DNA from: Labrenzia sp. PHM005 | GTDB taxonomy: Bacteria; Pseudomonadota; Alphaproteobacteria; Rhizobiales; Stappiaceae | Direction of reading: 5' to 3' | Assembly: GCF_006517275.1 (NCBI RefSeq) | Contig: NZ_CP041191.1 | Location: forward strand, 434,001-498,000 | DNA length: 64,000 nucleotides | Part shown: one piece after another, positions 50,708-60,184 of the stretch | How the letters are laid out: every line of letters begins with the position of its first letter | Position numbering within the stretch: position 1 is the stretch's first letter | Position numbers and translations under genes: made by a program | Notes under the pieces: generated by a model | What the model was told of the DNA's origin: nothing | Seen by the model: the letters and a program-made list of their open reading frames with translations, nothing else | The model's database searches: none

Positions 50708-52381
50708 ATGAAAAATTCTATCACCTTCACACGTCTTCAGAACCTTCAAAACAAGAAAGACAGCGTGCTGGTCACATTCCCAAGAACGAATAATCGCGAA
50801 GCTGGCAAGCTTGTCGTTGCCGTGTCTGAGCTAAGTCGCCCCCAGTCGCTTCGTGAACAGCTTTTGGATTTAGGCGCAGACATTTCCTTGAAGGAGCGCT
50901 TCCTACCTGACGAAATACCTTTCTCAAAGGAGGTTGGGTTTCTGACCGTTACGCCCGGCTGGCTCCTTGGGAGCAAACAAGTATTTGTACTGCCAACTGT
51001 AGTAGTCGGCAATTCCACAGATAAGGTCATTCACTTCGACAATCAGGCTCTCCGCACGCCGTCCACCAGCTCAGCAGGTATTCTTGACAGTTGGAAAACA
51101 GAGGTCGCATTGCCTGCAAAGGACAGCCCAATTGCATCCTTCGCGATCATGGTTGCTCTCGCATCTCCGTTGCTGCGCTTCAGTGAACTGACAGAAGCTG
51201 CAATTTTTAATTTCGCCGGCAACAGCTCTGGAGGAAAAACGACGGCCTGCCGTGTAGCTCAGTCCGTATGGAGTGATCCGGACAAGATGCCGACCTGGAA
51301 TGCGACTGAACGGGCCATGGTTGAATGTGCGGCAGGGCACTCTGAGATTGGGCTCATCCTCGATGACGTTGAGCAGGCATCGCAGAAGGTCTCCGAACGT
51401 TCAAAGAGGGTACACGAACTCACCCACCTCCTGACGTCCGGCACCGGAAAAGAGGTTACAAAAGCGCTTAACGGAGAGTATCCCGACCTGTCATTCAAGA
51501 CGTTCATCCTTTCATCAAGCCCCTCATTGATCGCAGAGGAGTGCAAGAAACACGGCTATCCTCGAACCGATGGGGACAGGGTCCGGTTTCTGGAGATTGT
51601 GGTACCGCATGGCGACAAAGGAGGAATTTGGCAGTCGATAGACGGAAACTTTCCAGCTCTAACCGCTCAAATGTCCGACCGACTAACGGCTGCTGCAAGA
51701 AACAACCACGGGAGGGCCGGTGTCGCCTGGATTCGAAAGTTGTGCAAGGCGGAGCCTTCAAAAATTGAAAACGCCTTGCGCACTCGAACGGAAGGTTTCC
51801 TGAAACGGCTGCATTCCCAAGGTAGTGTCGAAACCCGAATTGCCAAGAAAATTGGATTGATCTGCGCAGCAGCAGAACTCGCAGTCAACGCGAAAATCCT
51901 GCCTTGGACACATGACCATGTCCGCATAGTCGCGGAGTTTGCGTTTCGTGAAATCGCAAAGAATGCACTGGGCGTGAGACCCAATATCAACTCCACAGCG
52001 TCGGCCTTGCTAGAGGAATTCAAAGACAGGTCAAAATATCCAAAGACAGACCCACACCTGCGTTCTCAGGATGGAAACCACAAGACTGTTCAAGGCTACA
52101 GGGACGGAAAGCGCATATTCATAAGGAGCTCCGCCTTTATGGATCGGCTGAACAAGAAGTTTCGTGCTCAGTGGTCGATCTCATCGCCAACTGTTCGAGA
52201 GTTGCTGCAAGAGCTACAAACACAGGGTTCATTCCTTCCTGGCCCCCGAGAAAGACCAACCAAGGATATTCGTGTCGCCGGCAAAAACCTGAAATTCATG
52301 GAATTCGACGCAACGAAGCTTGAGAAACTGATCCTGCCGAAAACCAAATCTCACCTAAAACGACGGCCCCAAAGCAGCTAA
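50708..52381 (+). CDS. DUF927-domain ATPase of an integrated element
   Basis: The 557-residue protein has a central DUF927 P-loop domain (about residues 115-330): ASPLLRFSELTEAAIFNF leads into Walker A GNSSGGKT (171-178), and Walker B IGLILDDVEQA lies near 213. DUF927 proteins are helicase/primase-superfamily-like ATPases found on plasmids, phages and integrative elements. The C-terminal part (about 400-550) could be a DNA-binding domain. It follows the Rep-like gene by 211 bases on the same strand and ends at a terminator. Confidence 0.75.
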   Translation: MKNSITFTRLQNLQNKKDSVLVTFPRTNNREAGKLVVAVSELSRPQSLREQLLDLGADISLKERFLPDEIPFSKEVGFLTVTPGWLLGSKQVFVLPTVVVGNSTDKVIHFDNQALRTPSTSSAGILDSWKTEVALPAKDSPIASFAIMVALASPLLRFSELTEAAIFNFAGNSSGGKTTACRVAQSVWSDPDKMPTWNATERAMVECAAGHSEIGLILDDVEQASQKVSERSKRVHELTHLLTSGTGKEVTKALNGEYPDLSFKTFILSSSPSLIAEECKKHGYPRTDGDRVRFLEIVVPHGDKGGIWQSIDGNFPALTAQMSDRLTAAARNNHGRAGVAWIRKLCKAEPSKIENALRTRTEGFLKRLHSQGSVETRIAKKIGLICAAAELAVNAKILPWTHDHVRIVAEFAFREIAKNALGVRPNINSTASALLEEFKDRSKYPKTDPHLRSQDGNHKTVQGYRDGKRIFIRSSAFMDRLNKKFRAQWSISSPTVRELLQELQTQGSFLPGPRERPTKDIRVAGKNLKFMEFDATKLEKLILPKTKSHLKRRPQSS

Positions 52382-52388
52382 GTAACCC

Positions 52389-52423
52389 AACGGCGAGTGC
52401 AAACACAGCGCTCGCCGTTTTGC
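52389..52423 (+). terminator. rho-independent terminator after the DUF927 gene
   Basis: A nine-base stem AACGGCGAG / CTCGCCGTT is followed by TTTT, eight bases past the stop. It ends the element module and separates it from the next operon. Confidence 0.8.
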
Positions 52424-52485
52424 ATTGCCACACAAGGCTTTGCCATCGAGAAATGCGCCTAAGTATCTGATATTAAGATGCAAAT

Positions 52486-52514
52486 TTGACAAACTGATCA
52501 AACTTTCTTATAGT
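52486..52514 (+). promoter_or_regulatory. sigma70-type promoter of the 52.6 kb operon
   Basis: TTGACA (52486-52491), a 17-base spacer, and TATAGT (52509-52514). It is the best vegetative promoter match in the accessory region and lies about 100 bases upstream of the gene at 52616. Confidence 0.75.
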
Positions 52515-52615
52515 TGAACTATTCTGCTGTTCGCGCTTTGCGTGTTTCTTGTGGCGCGATTGACGGATTTTTCGCCGCCAGACGGCATTTCACTTTCATA
52601 ATTTGAGGATTGAAA

Positions 52616-53218
52616 ATGGCAGAGCTTGCCAAACAAGAGCCTGTGCCCGCAGCAGCGGACATTCCCAAGATCGCCGTGTTCGGAAAGAAAGGTAATGAAC
52701 CTGCCCGGGGTGCCTGGTTTCCGGAGGCCGAACGAATACTGGCCATCGAGGGCGCCTCACAGATGGGGCTTCATGCGCTTGAAGTGACATCGCCCGAGAT
52801 TGTCGAGCTTTCAAAGAAGCTGCCCAAGGGTCGAACCTTCGCAAGCGGCAGCCTGTTCACACCGCGCATTCAAGGTACGGTCTTCGACAAGCTTGCAGCG
52901 CATCTTCCCGCTGAGCCCCAGAAAACGGCAGCAAACGCCAACCCGAAGCCTGAACCGGAGAAGCAGAACGACAGGGCATCGGAACAGGCGATCGACATGG
53001 AGGAAGGCACTCGGCCAAAGGACTGGCCGGAGATCGCGGTCGGCAGTCTGGTACTCGCCTACAGCGCCGATGACGAAGCGTGGTTCGAGGCCATCGTTCT
53101 GGAACTCAGTTCTGGCGAAACTATGCGGATGAAGTGGCGCGACTATCCCGATGAGCCAAGGTTCACACGTCATATTACCCGCCTTGGCCTTCTGCATCCG
53201 GAAGGAACGAGACAATGA
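52616..53218 (+). CDS. hypothetical protein with a C-terminal Tudor/SH3-like segment
   Basis: A 200-residue protein of unknown function. The N-terminal part (about 15-95) is globular, a Pro/Glu-rich linker follows, and residues 140-195 (VGSLVLAYSADDEAWFEAIVLEL through HITRLGLLHP) read like a small beta-barrel of the Tudor/SH3 type. The ATG at 52616 has GAGG seven bases upstream. It overlaps the DUF3768 gene by four bases. It is probably the first gene of an operon driven by the promoter at 52486. Confidence 0.65.
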   Translation: MAELAKQEPVPAAADIPKIAVFGKKGNEPARGAWFPEAERILAIEGASQMGLHALEVTSPEIVELSKKLPKGRTFASGSLFTPRIQGTVFDKLAAHLPAEPQKTAANANPKPEPEKQNDRASEQAIDMEEGTRPKDWPEIAVGSLVLAYSADDEAWFEAIVLELSSGETMRMKWRDYPDEPRFTRHITRLGLLHPEGTRQ

Positions 53219-53571
53219 GCGCCTGCGCTACAGCCTGTCAAGCAGAAGACCGCTCCACCTTAATTGCCCGCCTGAACGACGCGTTCCGCACCAGTTTCCA
53301 AGGTGGCTCCGTCATGCTCACCCAAAGCGTTGCCGCATTGAGCAATACCGACCAGTTCTTGCTGTTCGCCCTGGTCCAGCAGTTCGAAGATTTTACACCT
53401 GACAACGATCCTTATGGCGAACACGACTTCGGGTCAGTCGACCTTCAGGGCAATCGCTTCTTCTGGAAAATCGATTGTTACGACCTCGACATGACCTTCG
53501 CTTCACCTGACCCAGCAGACCCTGCCGTGACACACCGCGTGCTGACCGTGATGCGGACAGAAGAATATTGA
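53215..53571 (+). CDS. DUF3768 family protein
   Basis: A 118-residue protein matching DUF3768: LNDAFRTSFQGGSVMLTQSV, then NDPYGEHDFGSVDL and WKIDCYD, ending in SPDPADPAVTHRVLTVMRTEEY. This family is common on plasmids and islands of Rhizobiales and Rhodobacterales; its role is unknown. It is coupled to the preceding gene by an ATGA overlap. Confidence 0.85.
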   Translation: MSACATACQAEDRSTLIARLNDAFRTSFQGGSVMLTQSVAALSNTDQFLLFALVQQFEDFTPDNDPYGEHDFGSVDLQGNRFFWKIDCYDLDMTFASPDPADPAVTHRVLTVMRTEEY

Positions 53572-53628
53572 GAACAAAACAGGATCAAATTCCTTCAACG
53601 CATTTGATTTGCTAGGAAAGCTCCCCTG

Positions 53629-53988
53629 ATGAACCACTATTTTGACGCCATGCGCCTCAGCTTCACATTCAAGGGCCGGTCGACCCGGGCGCAATTCTGG
53701 AGCTTCGTGCTCGTTGTGACGCTTCTGCTCATTCTGACATCTGTCATCGATGCGGCGATTGATCCAACGACCCAGCAACCACCGGTCGTTACGGGCCTCG
53801 CACTCCTCATTCACTACGTGCCGATGCTGTCGATCTCTGTGCGTCGGCTGCACGACACAAACCGAAGCGGCTGGTGGCTGCTGATCGGTTTTGTTCCCCT
53901 CGGGTTGATCGTCCTGCTCGTTTTTTATTGCCTGCCGTCAAACCCAGCGAGCAACCGATTTAACCTAACCCAGAAGGCGACGGCCTAG
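53629..53988 (+). CDS. DUF805 family membrane protein
   Basis: A 119-residue protein with the DUF805 pattern: GRSTRAQFWSFVLV, then SISVRRLHDTNRSGWWLLI and a third hydrophobic segment. Three to four membrane helices. The function is unknown. It lies 57 bases after the DUF3768 gene in the same direction. Confidence 0.85.
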   Translation: MNHYFDAMRLSFTFKGRSTRAQFWSFVLVVTLLLILTSVIDAAIDPTTQQPPVVTGLALLIHYVPMLSISVRRLHDTNRSGWWLLIGFVPLGLIVLLVFYCLPSNPASNRFNLTQKATA

Positions 53989-54081
53989 CGCCGCCGCCTG
54001 AGCCATTCCCAAACCAATCTTTCACTTTCAAAACATGCCGAGCCGCACGAACGACCGGCAGCCTCAAGGATATTCGTCGCC

Positions 54082-54990
54082 ATGAAAGAACTCGCAACCG
54101 CCGCCGCCCTCGTCGCCTCAACCGCCCTTGCTGCAAATGCGGCCCCGATGGACGCTCAAACACTTGCTGAAGACATTCTGAAAACCACACAGGCCTATGG
54201 CTTGGACAAGCCTTACGATGGCTCGCTGCGGGATCGCTATGTGTTCAATCACATCAGAGCCGACAGGTACCACGCGTTCGCCCTTGGAGACCATTGTGAG
54301 GTTGTGCCTCCCAGCATCGTGCAGGAGGAGTTCCGGCTGAACATGGAGGCCATTTCCAGCTTTCTCCAGTATGACCCCATGGAAGATCCCGTCGTGCGCG
54401 CCAATGACGCTGCAAACCACCTTATCGGTGTCTATCTTGAAAACATGGAGGGCTACTCACCCTCAGATCGCCGACGGGTCTGCATGGACTTTTTGCAAGC
54501 TTCAACTCTGCTTGCCTCGTCTATGGGAAAAAACATCTCTGATTTCGAACAGTACTTGGACGAAATCTCAACCCAAGCCGGCGCGTCAGTAGAAACCAAG
54601 GATGACCCCGTACATCTCTCGCCCGATATCATCGGCACCAAGCTGACAGCCGAAAACGCGCATCAAACGATGTATCACTACACCTATTGGAAGACCGCGC
54701 TCGAACAGGCCCTCACCTACCCGATCTGCAAGAAGGCCGTTTCCCAGGAAATCGCGGTCAAGCTTCAGTGGTCGCTGGTCGCCATGCTTCAGCTCGAAGG
54801 AGCCCCGAAGATGATGCTGCTCATTCAGCAGGGCGTGGATACCAGCGAAGCCTTCACGAAAGGCCTGGAGGACGGGGAAGCCTATTCCGACAGCGAGTTC
54901 GGTTGGGATGCTTCGATTAAAGAGTGTTCGGAGGTACTGAGGGCTGGGGCAGAAGAGATGGTGAAGTATGGTGCTTGGAGCAATCGGTAA
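54082..54990 (+). CDS. exported protein of unknown function
   Basis: A 302-residue protein with a signal peptide (KELATAAALVASTALAANA, cleavage near residue 20) and a mostly helical mature part with four Cys (DHCEVV, RRVCMDF, YPICKKA, IKECSEV), which could form disulfides in the periplasm. I do not recognise a family. It is the last gene of the plus-strand block and converges on the GTPase operon, with 189 AT-rich bases between them. Confidence 0.65.
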   Translation: MKELATAAALVASTALAANAAPMDAQTLAEDILKTTQAYGLDKPYDGSLRDRYVFNHIRADRYHAFALGDHCEVVPPSIVQEEFRLNMEAISSFLQYDPMEDPVVRANDAANHLIGVYLENMEGYSPSDRRRVCMDFLQASTLLASSMGKNISDFEQYLDEISTQAGASVETKDDPVHLSPDIIGTKLTAENAHQTMYHYTYWKTALEQALTYPICKKAVSQEIAVKLQWSLVAMLQLEGAPKMMLLIQQGVDTSEAFTKGLEDGEAYSDSEFGWDASIKECSEVLRAGAEEMVKYGAWSNR

Positions 54991-55179
54991 CACGAAGTAT
55001 GTTCTCCGCTCCGCAATGCGACTTCAAATACATTAACCAGAAAATTGAGATTCTCTTCATTTTTTCATAATTGTAAATGAGCACAAATATTGTCACTTAC
55101 TTCACTTCAAAAAGTGTATTTATTCAAATCATAGATATGTTATTACGCCACATTCGAAAGAGTATCTCGTTAAATTTTG

Positions 55180-57201
55180 TCATTTGATTTTGCTGGCGAT
55201 GTAATCAACTCTAGAATTGAGTTTGCCATCATGAGTGCTTTTCAATCGCTTCCGAACTTCTCTAAGATACCTGCGCCCACTACCTGTCTCGGCAGCCTCA
55301 TTAATTAAAGCTCGGGCAAGATTTTCATCATCGGTGAGTTTACCGAATATTTCTGGATCTAGGTCATTTTTGACAAAGCGTTTAACAACTGTCTCCCTTA
55401 ATCGGGAGCAACTGTCCCAACTAAACCAACTCCCACTGTCTAGTCGCCATTTAGCTAGCCTTTCCACTTCCCAAGGTAGCCGACTAAACTGCAATGCACG
55501 GTACAGGGTGGTATAAGATATTTGGATGAGGTTAGCCTGCGATAGCGAACGATCGCCAAGCGCGCGAGACATCAGAAATGCGGAAAAGTAATCTTCATCG
55601 GGCTGACTGACCGACGTTCCCGAATAGCGACTAGCGATTACCCAAGGATCTTCACCGAACTCGTTGGGCACCGAATCCGGTTCACTGGCTCGCGCTAACC
55701 CAACAACTACAGCTTTGTTACAAATGCGACCAGAAGCAAGTACCTCGGCCGCTTTGTTAGGAAAGCTTGCCAAAGCTGCCAACCATGTGCTCAAAGCTGA
55801 ACTGTTACTATGTTCTTCGAAAGCACTAGCCAGTTCGTCTGAATTTGCTCGCCCAATAAGCTGGACAGTGATGCCCGCCCTATCCGCTGCTAGAAGGGCA
55901 GCAACTACACGTCCAGCAGAATCAGGCTTTGCGCCTATCGCAAGGGTTTCATCAACACCAGAAATTTCCCAGAAATCAGGGCGTTCCAACAATTCCGGCC
56001 GAAGTTCTACGATGTACTCCGCAAACTTTACGTTTTCCCTCAATCCGACAATGAGTTTTGATGCTTCCATCGTTTCAAGAGCCTGTTGGGAAGCAAGTCC
56101 AATAGCACCGCCAATTTGAATTTCCTTCATGAAACGTTTGGGAGACCGAAGCCAAAGAGCTTGTGCTATCCGTTCAATAGGAAGCATCTTCTCGTTAGCT
56201 TGCGCGACCAAATCTAAAGAATCAACAACGAAATCAAATACTTCATTTTCAACATCTTCAATATTTTCTGTAGCGGATCGGACAATCAACGCTCGAACTA
56301 AGCGAGCTTGGTGATTTCCAAATATTGCTAAGGCGTCAAGAGCATCAACGGCGGAACGTAGGTCCGGATCGGCATTCCCAAAAAGCGATGAATATAGCCG
56401 ACAGAGTGGCAACATCGCCCGACGTCCACCATCGACATCTCCACCGGCTCTTTTGAGAAATTCACGGAACTGATAGCCCTTTTTACCCGCAATGTCCGCT
56501 AGAAGCGGTTTGAGTGCCACGTTAAAATTTTTGCCTGTCGCCGTCACGGCATCTGGAAATTTTGCTAAGTTTTGCCGATCCATCGTTCGAACAAATTGCA
56601 GATCAAGTTTAACTCCTTTACTAGATCGATCTATCCCGGAAAGCGTACAAAAACCAAACGTTCGTCTCAGTCTTGGCCACTGTTGCATCCAAATGGAAGA
56701 GACCAGTAGCTCATCGTCATCTGCAGCCTCAGTCTCAGTCAAAACAATCTGATCGGGGATTGTGTAAAGAGCATTGACTATACTTTGCGCTCGATGATCT
56801 GGCAAAGCAACAGAATGAGTACGCGTAACCGGTACGTCAATAGTATTCGCATAAGTCGATTTGGAAGAAAGGCCGGTAGGCCTACAAAAAGCAGAAAGCA
56901 AGCCTTCAGCTGATGAAAAGGCGGCTAGATCAGCGTTATCGATAATAAGTGAGTGGGTCCAAACACAACCGGGTCTCGACATTTCTGGCGCAGCCCATGT
57001 CCGAGCGAGAACATACTTTCCGAGCGTCTCAAGCGGATAGCCGGTGAGATAGCCTGAATCTTCGGGTTTAACTCCAGGACCAGACAAATCACTCATAACA
57101 AGCATTATCCTAGCTTCTTGTCCTGAGATTTGCATGGAGCTAGATAGTAACCGATGTCCGTCGTTATAACCGTGCAGAGCTTGGTGAATTGTCGGAGTCA
57201 T
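55180..57201 (-). CDS. GTPase-associated protein 1 (GAP1)-type protein
   Basis: This 673-residue protein begins with the GAP1 N-terminal signature IHQALHGYNDGHRLL (about residues 5-19), followed by DLSGPG, YLTGYPL, and a region with CVWTHSLIIDNADL, as in GAP1-N1 domains. The middle and C-terminal parts are helical and presumably the GAP1-M and GAP1-C regions. GAP1 proteins occur only beside paired P-loop GTPases in predicted conflict systems, where they are thought to be large scaffold or sensor parts. The ATG at 57201 overlaps the previous stop as TGATG; a TTG at 57216 is an alternative. It is the last gene of the operon. Confidence 0.82.
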   Translation of the reverse strand: MTPTIHQALHGYNDGHRLLSSSMQISGQEARIMLVMSDLSGPGVKPEDSGYLTGYPLETLGKYVLARTWAAPEMSRPGCVWTHSLIIDNADLAAFSSAEGLLSAFCRPTGLSSKSTYANTIDVPVTRTHSVALPDHRAQSIVNALYTIPDQIVLTETEAADDDELLVSSIWMQQWPRLRRTFGFCTLSGIDRSSKGVKLDLQFVRTMDRQNLAKFPDAVTATGKNFNVALKPLLADIAGKKGYQFREFLKRAGGDVDGGRRAMLPLCRLYSSLFGNADPDLRSAVDALDALAIFGNHQARLVRALIVRSATENIEDVENEVFDFVVDSLDLVAQANEKMLPIERIAQALWLRSPKRFMKEIQIGGAIGLASQQALETMEASKLIVGLRENVKFAEYIVELRPELLERPDFWEISGVDETLAIGAKPDSAGRVVAALLAADRAGITVQLIGRANSDELASAFEEHSNSSALSTWLAALASFPNKAAEVLASGRICNKAVVVGLARASEPDSVPNEFGEDPWVIASRYSGTSVSQPDEDYFSAFLMSRALGDRSLSQANLIQISYTTLYRALQFSRLPWEVERLAKWRLDSGSWFSWDSCSRLRETVVKRFVKNDLDPEIFGKLTDDENLARALINEAAETGSGRRYLREVRKRLKSTHDGKLNSRVDYIASKIK

Positions 57202-58064
57202 CAGCCTATTAGCCAATTGAGAGGTTGGGTGATATCTGTTGAGACCTTCTTCCCATCCACGACTTGTATGCGGTCTGAGGGCCGATCAAGCTGTCGTAAT
57301 GCTTCAGTTTCTTCCAGTTGTTCGCCATTGTCTTGGTCTTCGTATGCGCCGCCTTGTGCACTTACTCCCCAAACGTGCCAGGTCCAAGGATCTCTTCTGC
57401 TTCGAAGGTATTGATCAAGCAGAGGAAGCTTAACCTTGAGCACTTCCTCAGGGTCCATGCCATCTCCTTTCACTTCGTCCCAGGCCGATATCAGAACTGC
57501 CAACCGACGTGGACCGACGCTAAGTTCACTAGACATGAGAAATTGCAACAATTCGACTACTTGAACCTGAGTAGGCGCGAGTTCCGCACTCCATTCGACG
57601 ACTTCTGCATTTTCAGGTGGAAGCCCGGCTCCTTTGGCTATTGCGTTCTGTTCCACGATCCATGTGGGAAATTTTATTGTGTCGCCATTGATGAGCAGTA
57701 CAATTGCCTCTGCGGACAGCATATCCCCCATACTTTCGTCGAGTTCCCGCTTTTCCCACATTCGACTGAAGTCCTCGCCGGGCATGTCGGGAAATGAAAT
57801 CTCTATCGACTTTCCAACATCGTTCTTTAAATTCATTCGCACGACCTTCAGGCCGCTTGTCTGGGTGCGTTGCTGTTTTTTTGCGGCGCGCCAACGTTTT
57901 GCCAGACCATTTAGGTGTTCGTAGTTACCTTGGTTTAGACCATCGAACTTTAGAGCTGTTACAGAACCAGGTTCTCGTACCATGTGCCAAATCGCTGCAA
58001 GCAAAGTCGTTTTGCCAGACTCGGGCAGGCCAATTATCGAAACGCTTGGGTGGCCGTGACTCAT
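57201..58064 (-). CDS. P-loop GTPase of the GAP1 system (DO-GTPase/TRAFAC-like), second of two
   Basis: A 287-residue single-domain GTPase: P-loop GLPESGKT at residues 12-19, a DxxG switch motif DMPG at 93-96, and SAWD at 193-196 in the place of the NKxD motif. The lack of the usual NK and the spacing fit the double-GTPase families linked to GAP1. It starts with a full AAGGAGG just before the ATG at 58064 and overlaps the previous gene (ATGA) and the next (TGATG), so it is translated with both. Confidence 0.82.
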   Translation of the reverse strand: MSHGHPSVSIIGLPESGKTTLLAAIWHMVREPGSVTALKFDGLNQGNYEHLNGLAKRWRAAKKQQRTQTSGLKVVRMNLKNDVGKSIEISFPDMPGEDFSRMWEKRELDESMGDMLSAEAIVLLINGDTIKFPTWIVEQNAIAKGAGLPPENAEVVEWSAELAPTQVQVVELLQFLMSSELSVGPRRLAVLISAWDEVKGDGMDPEEVLKVKLPLLDQYLRSRRDPWTWHVWGVSAQGGAYEDQDNGEQLEETEALRQLDRPSDRIQVVDGKKVSTDITQPLNWLIG

Positions 58065-59083
58065 GTGGCCTCCTTAACAAAGCTATCCAACAGGTCGATC
58101 ATACGCGTACTGCCAGATTCAGTTGAACGTGATGCAGTCGGCGTTTTCGCAGCGAGCAACCAATATCGAAGCAGGTTATCAACACCTTCACCACGCTTTA
58201 CTTCCTCCGCTTCTCTTGGTGAAGCCGCTATCGAAAACCTACCGATATCACTAAAGTATTCTCCGTGATGCTGTATGATTGCATCAACGATTTCATCGAA
58301 TTCTTTTTGAACTCGCACTGTATGAGGTGATGCCACAACTGAATCTTGCTTAGTCAATACGACTGCAAGCCTCCCCCCTTGACGCAGTGCTTCGGCTTCA
58401 ACTAGAGCATCCACAATCTGAGGGGTGGTTGCTTTGACCTCGTGACGGTTCTCAGACATGGTTAGATGCTCGCCATTTACCAGAAGCGTAACAACATCAG
58501 CGCGGCGAAGTTCAAAGAACTCATCCGCGCGCGAGATGTCATCGGCAGCTGCCAAATAGTCCTCGCCCGATCGATCGCTAATAAAAAGAGATACCAAATC
58601 CGATTGAGCCGACAGCAAGTCAAGGTGAAAAAATGTTGCCTCAGCGCCAGCTATGGTTCGCTCCATATGCGGTGCATCGCGGCGGGAAGCCGCGCGAGCG
58701 TCATGGCACACCTTCTCGAACCCAATCAGCGTTGACGATCCAGCAAAATTGAAAGTTGCAAAAGGGCCTTTTTGAAATAGATCGAAAATACTGGCTACGA
58801 GACTTGTCTTACCCGCATCAGCTGGACCCACTATACTAACGGCGCGCGATCTACTCTTTCGCTGTAACTCTGAAGCTTTTTCGCGACTTAGAGCTTCTCC
58901 TAAGAATAGAGAGATTATCGGATTTGCTTCGGGAGCCGATTCAGGCTCTTCGATCTCCTCAATTTCTTCTACAAGTATGCTCGATATGTGAGGGCATTCT
59001 TCCAACGCATATCCCTCTACACACTTACCATCAACCCGATAGTTGCAATCCTCATTCGAACAGTTTTTTTGCGGAACGGCCAT
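58061..59083 (-). CDS. Cys-cluster P-loop GTPase of the GAP1 system, first of two
   Basis: A 340-residue protein with an N-terminal four-Cys cluster (C8, C13, C21, C30), an acidic linker, and a GTPase domain: P-loop GPADAGKT at 86-93, DRSG (DxxG) at 170-173, and TKQD at 244-247. All motifs needed for GTP binding and hydrolysis are visible. The Cys cluster may bind zinc and link the enzyme to a partner. I chose the ATG at 59083; a GTG at 59095 is possible. It is followed by the second GTPase with a four-base overlap. Confidence 0.82.
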   Translation of the reverse strand: MAVPQKNCSNEDCNYRVDGKCVEGYALEECPHISSILVEEIEEIEEPESAPEANPIISLFLGEALSREKASELQRKSRSRAVSIVGPADAGKTSLVASIFDLFQKGPFATFNFAGSSTLIGFEKVCHDARAASRRDAPHMERTIAGAEATFFHLDLLSAQSDLVSLFISDRSGEDYLAAADDISRADEFFELRRADVVTLLVNGEHLTMSENRHEVKATTPQIVDALVEAEALRQGGRLAVVLTKQDSVVASPHTVRVQKEFDEIVDAIIQHHGEYFSDIGRFSIAASPREAEEVKRGEGVDNLLRYWLLAAKTPTASRSTESGSTRMIDLLDSFVKEAT

Positions 59084-59087
59084 CGCG

Positions 59088-60182
59088 TCAGGCACTCACG
59101 TTTATAAAAACATGTTCTCGATAGAAAAGTTCTGACAATTCTATTGCAGAAATTGAGGTGTCTGAAGCTAGTCCAGTCAAACTAGACCATCCTGCTTGCC
59201 ACGAGTCATCTGAGCCTAGATCAGCGCGCTGCTCGAGTGCAAAATGTATCGGTGTAGTAACAGGAGAAACCAGTTTTGATTCCGAAGCGGACTGAGCCCA
59301 CTCGAGGTTCGCTGCGTTCACAGCGTCGGAAAATTTAACTTTCTTGGTGGTCACGCCAACTCTTAAAAGCATTGCACGTATTGAAGAAGGGCCAGGCGCA
59401 ACAACGGTCATATTCCCAAGTTCATGGGCCAGGGCCAATGGCTTTTCCAAATCAGTTGCTTTGGAGAATGGCTTATTTAGTAATTGGCTATACCCACCGA
59501 ATAACCACCAAAGTATCTGCAACTCTTCTTCGTCCAACAAGATCTGATCATACAATCTCTGTATGATTTTATTTTGACTCAACACAACACGTTGAATAGC
59601 CGCTTCGTTCGAAGCCTGAAGAATCTTAAATTGTTCTTCAACTTTAGTGTGGTCTAAGCCTTCCAGCTCGTTTTCTTCTAATTCATAGTTTATCTTTGGC
59701 GCAGCTATCTTCAATTCGCCAACATCAATCCTAGTGTGCTTACTTGAGGCCAGTGCAATAAGAGCCTTTTCGGCCAAGCACAATAAATCCATTGGCAGGT
59801 CTGGTCGACGCGCCCCAACGAACGAAGCAGTTACTACTGTAAGCGCTGCATCGCAGTTTGTTTCAAAGAGCCTCACCAAGGCAGCAGCGGCAAGTATCTG
59901 AAGTTCACGTGCTGAATTGGTCGGATCAAAAGTGGTGTCGCCGCCTGCAAGGTCCACGATCAGCCTATCGTAGACTTCATTTAGTTCTTCGCTCTTTCGA
60001 CCTCGCGCTGCAACAGGAGTTTGAAACGCAAGCCTTGTCAATACTTCAACTACTTCATGATCTGCTTTTGCAGTTGCAGCCAGTAAGCCTTTCCAACGAA
60101 GATCTCGGCGAGATCCGTCATCCATAAAAGCCTCAGTATACCATCGCGCGAAATCTGCGCTCATATCTGGAAGCTTAGCCAT
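59088..60182 (-). CDS. unknown helical protein of the GAP1 system
   Basis: I do not recognise a known domain in this 364-residue protein. It is rich in predicted helices (for example LQILAAAALVRLFETNCDAAL and KVEEQFKILQASNEAAIQRVVLSQN, each shorter than a full repeat). The C-terminal half has LDEEELQILWWLFGGYSQ, and it ends with an ELSEL-type helix. There is no signal peptide or membrane segment. It sits two bases after the phosphoesterase stop and just before the first GTPase, so it belongs to the same transcript. It may be an adaptor that fixes the GTPase pair to the effector, but that is inference from position. Confidence 0.7.
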   Translation of the reverse strand: MAKLPDMSADFARWYTEAFMDDGSRRDLRWKGLLAATAKADHEVVEVLTRLAFQTPVAARGRKSEELNEVYDRLIVDLAGGDTTFDPTNSARELQILAAAALVRLFETNCDAALTVVTASFVGARRPDLPMDLLCLAEKALIALASSKHTRIDVGELKIAAPKINYELEENELEGLDHTKVEEQFKILQASNEAAIQRVVLSQNKIIQRLYDQILLDEEELQILWWLFGGYSQLLNKPFSKATDLEKPLALAHELGNMTVVAPGPSSIRAMLLRVGVTTKKVKFSDAVNAANLEWAQSASESKLVSPVTTPIHFALEQRADLGSDDSWQAGWSSLTGLASDTSISAIELSELFYREHVFINVSA

Positions 60183-60184
60183 AT

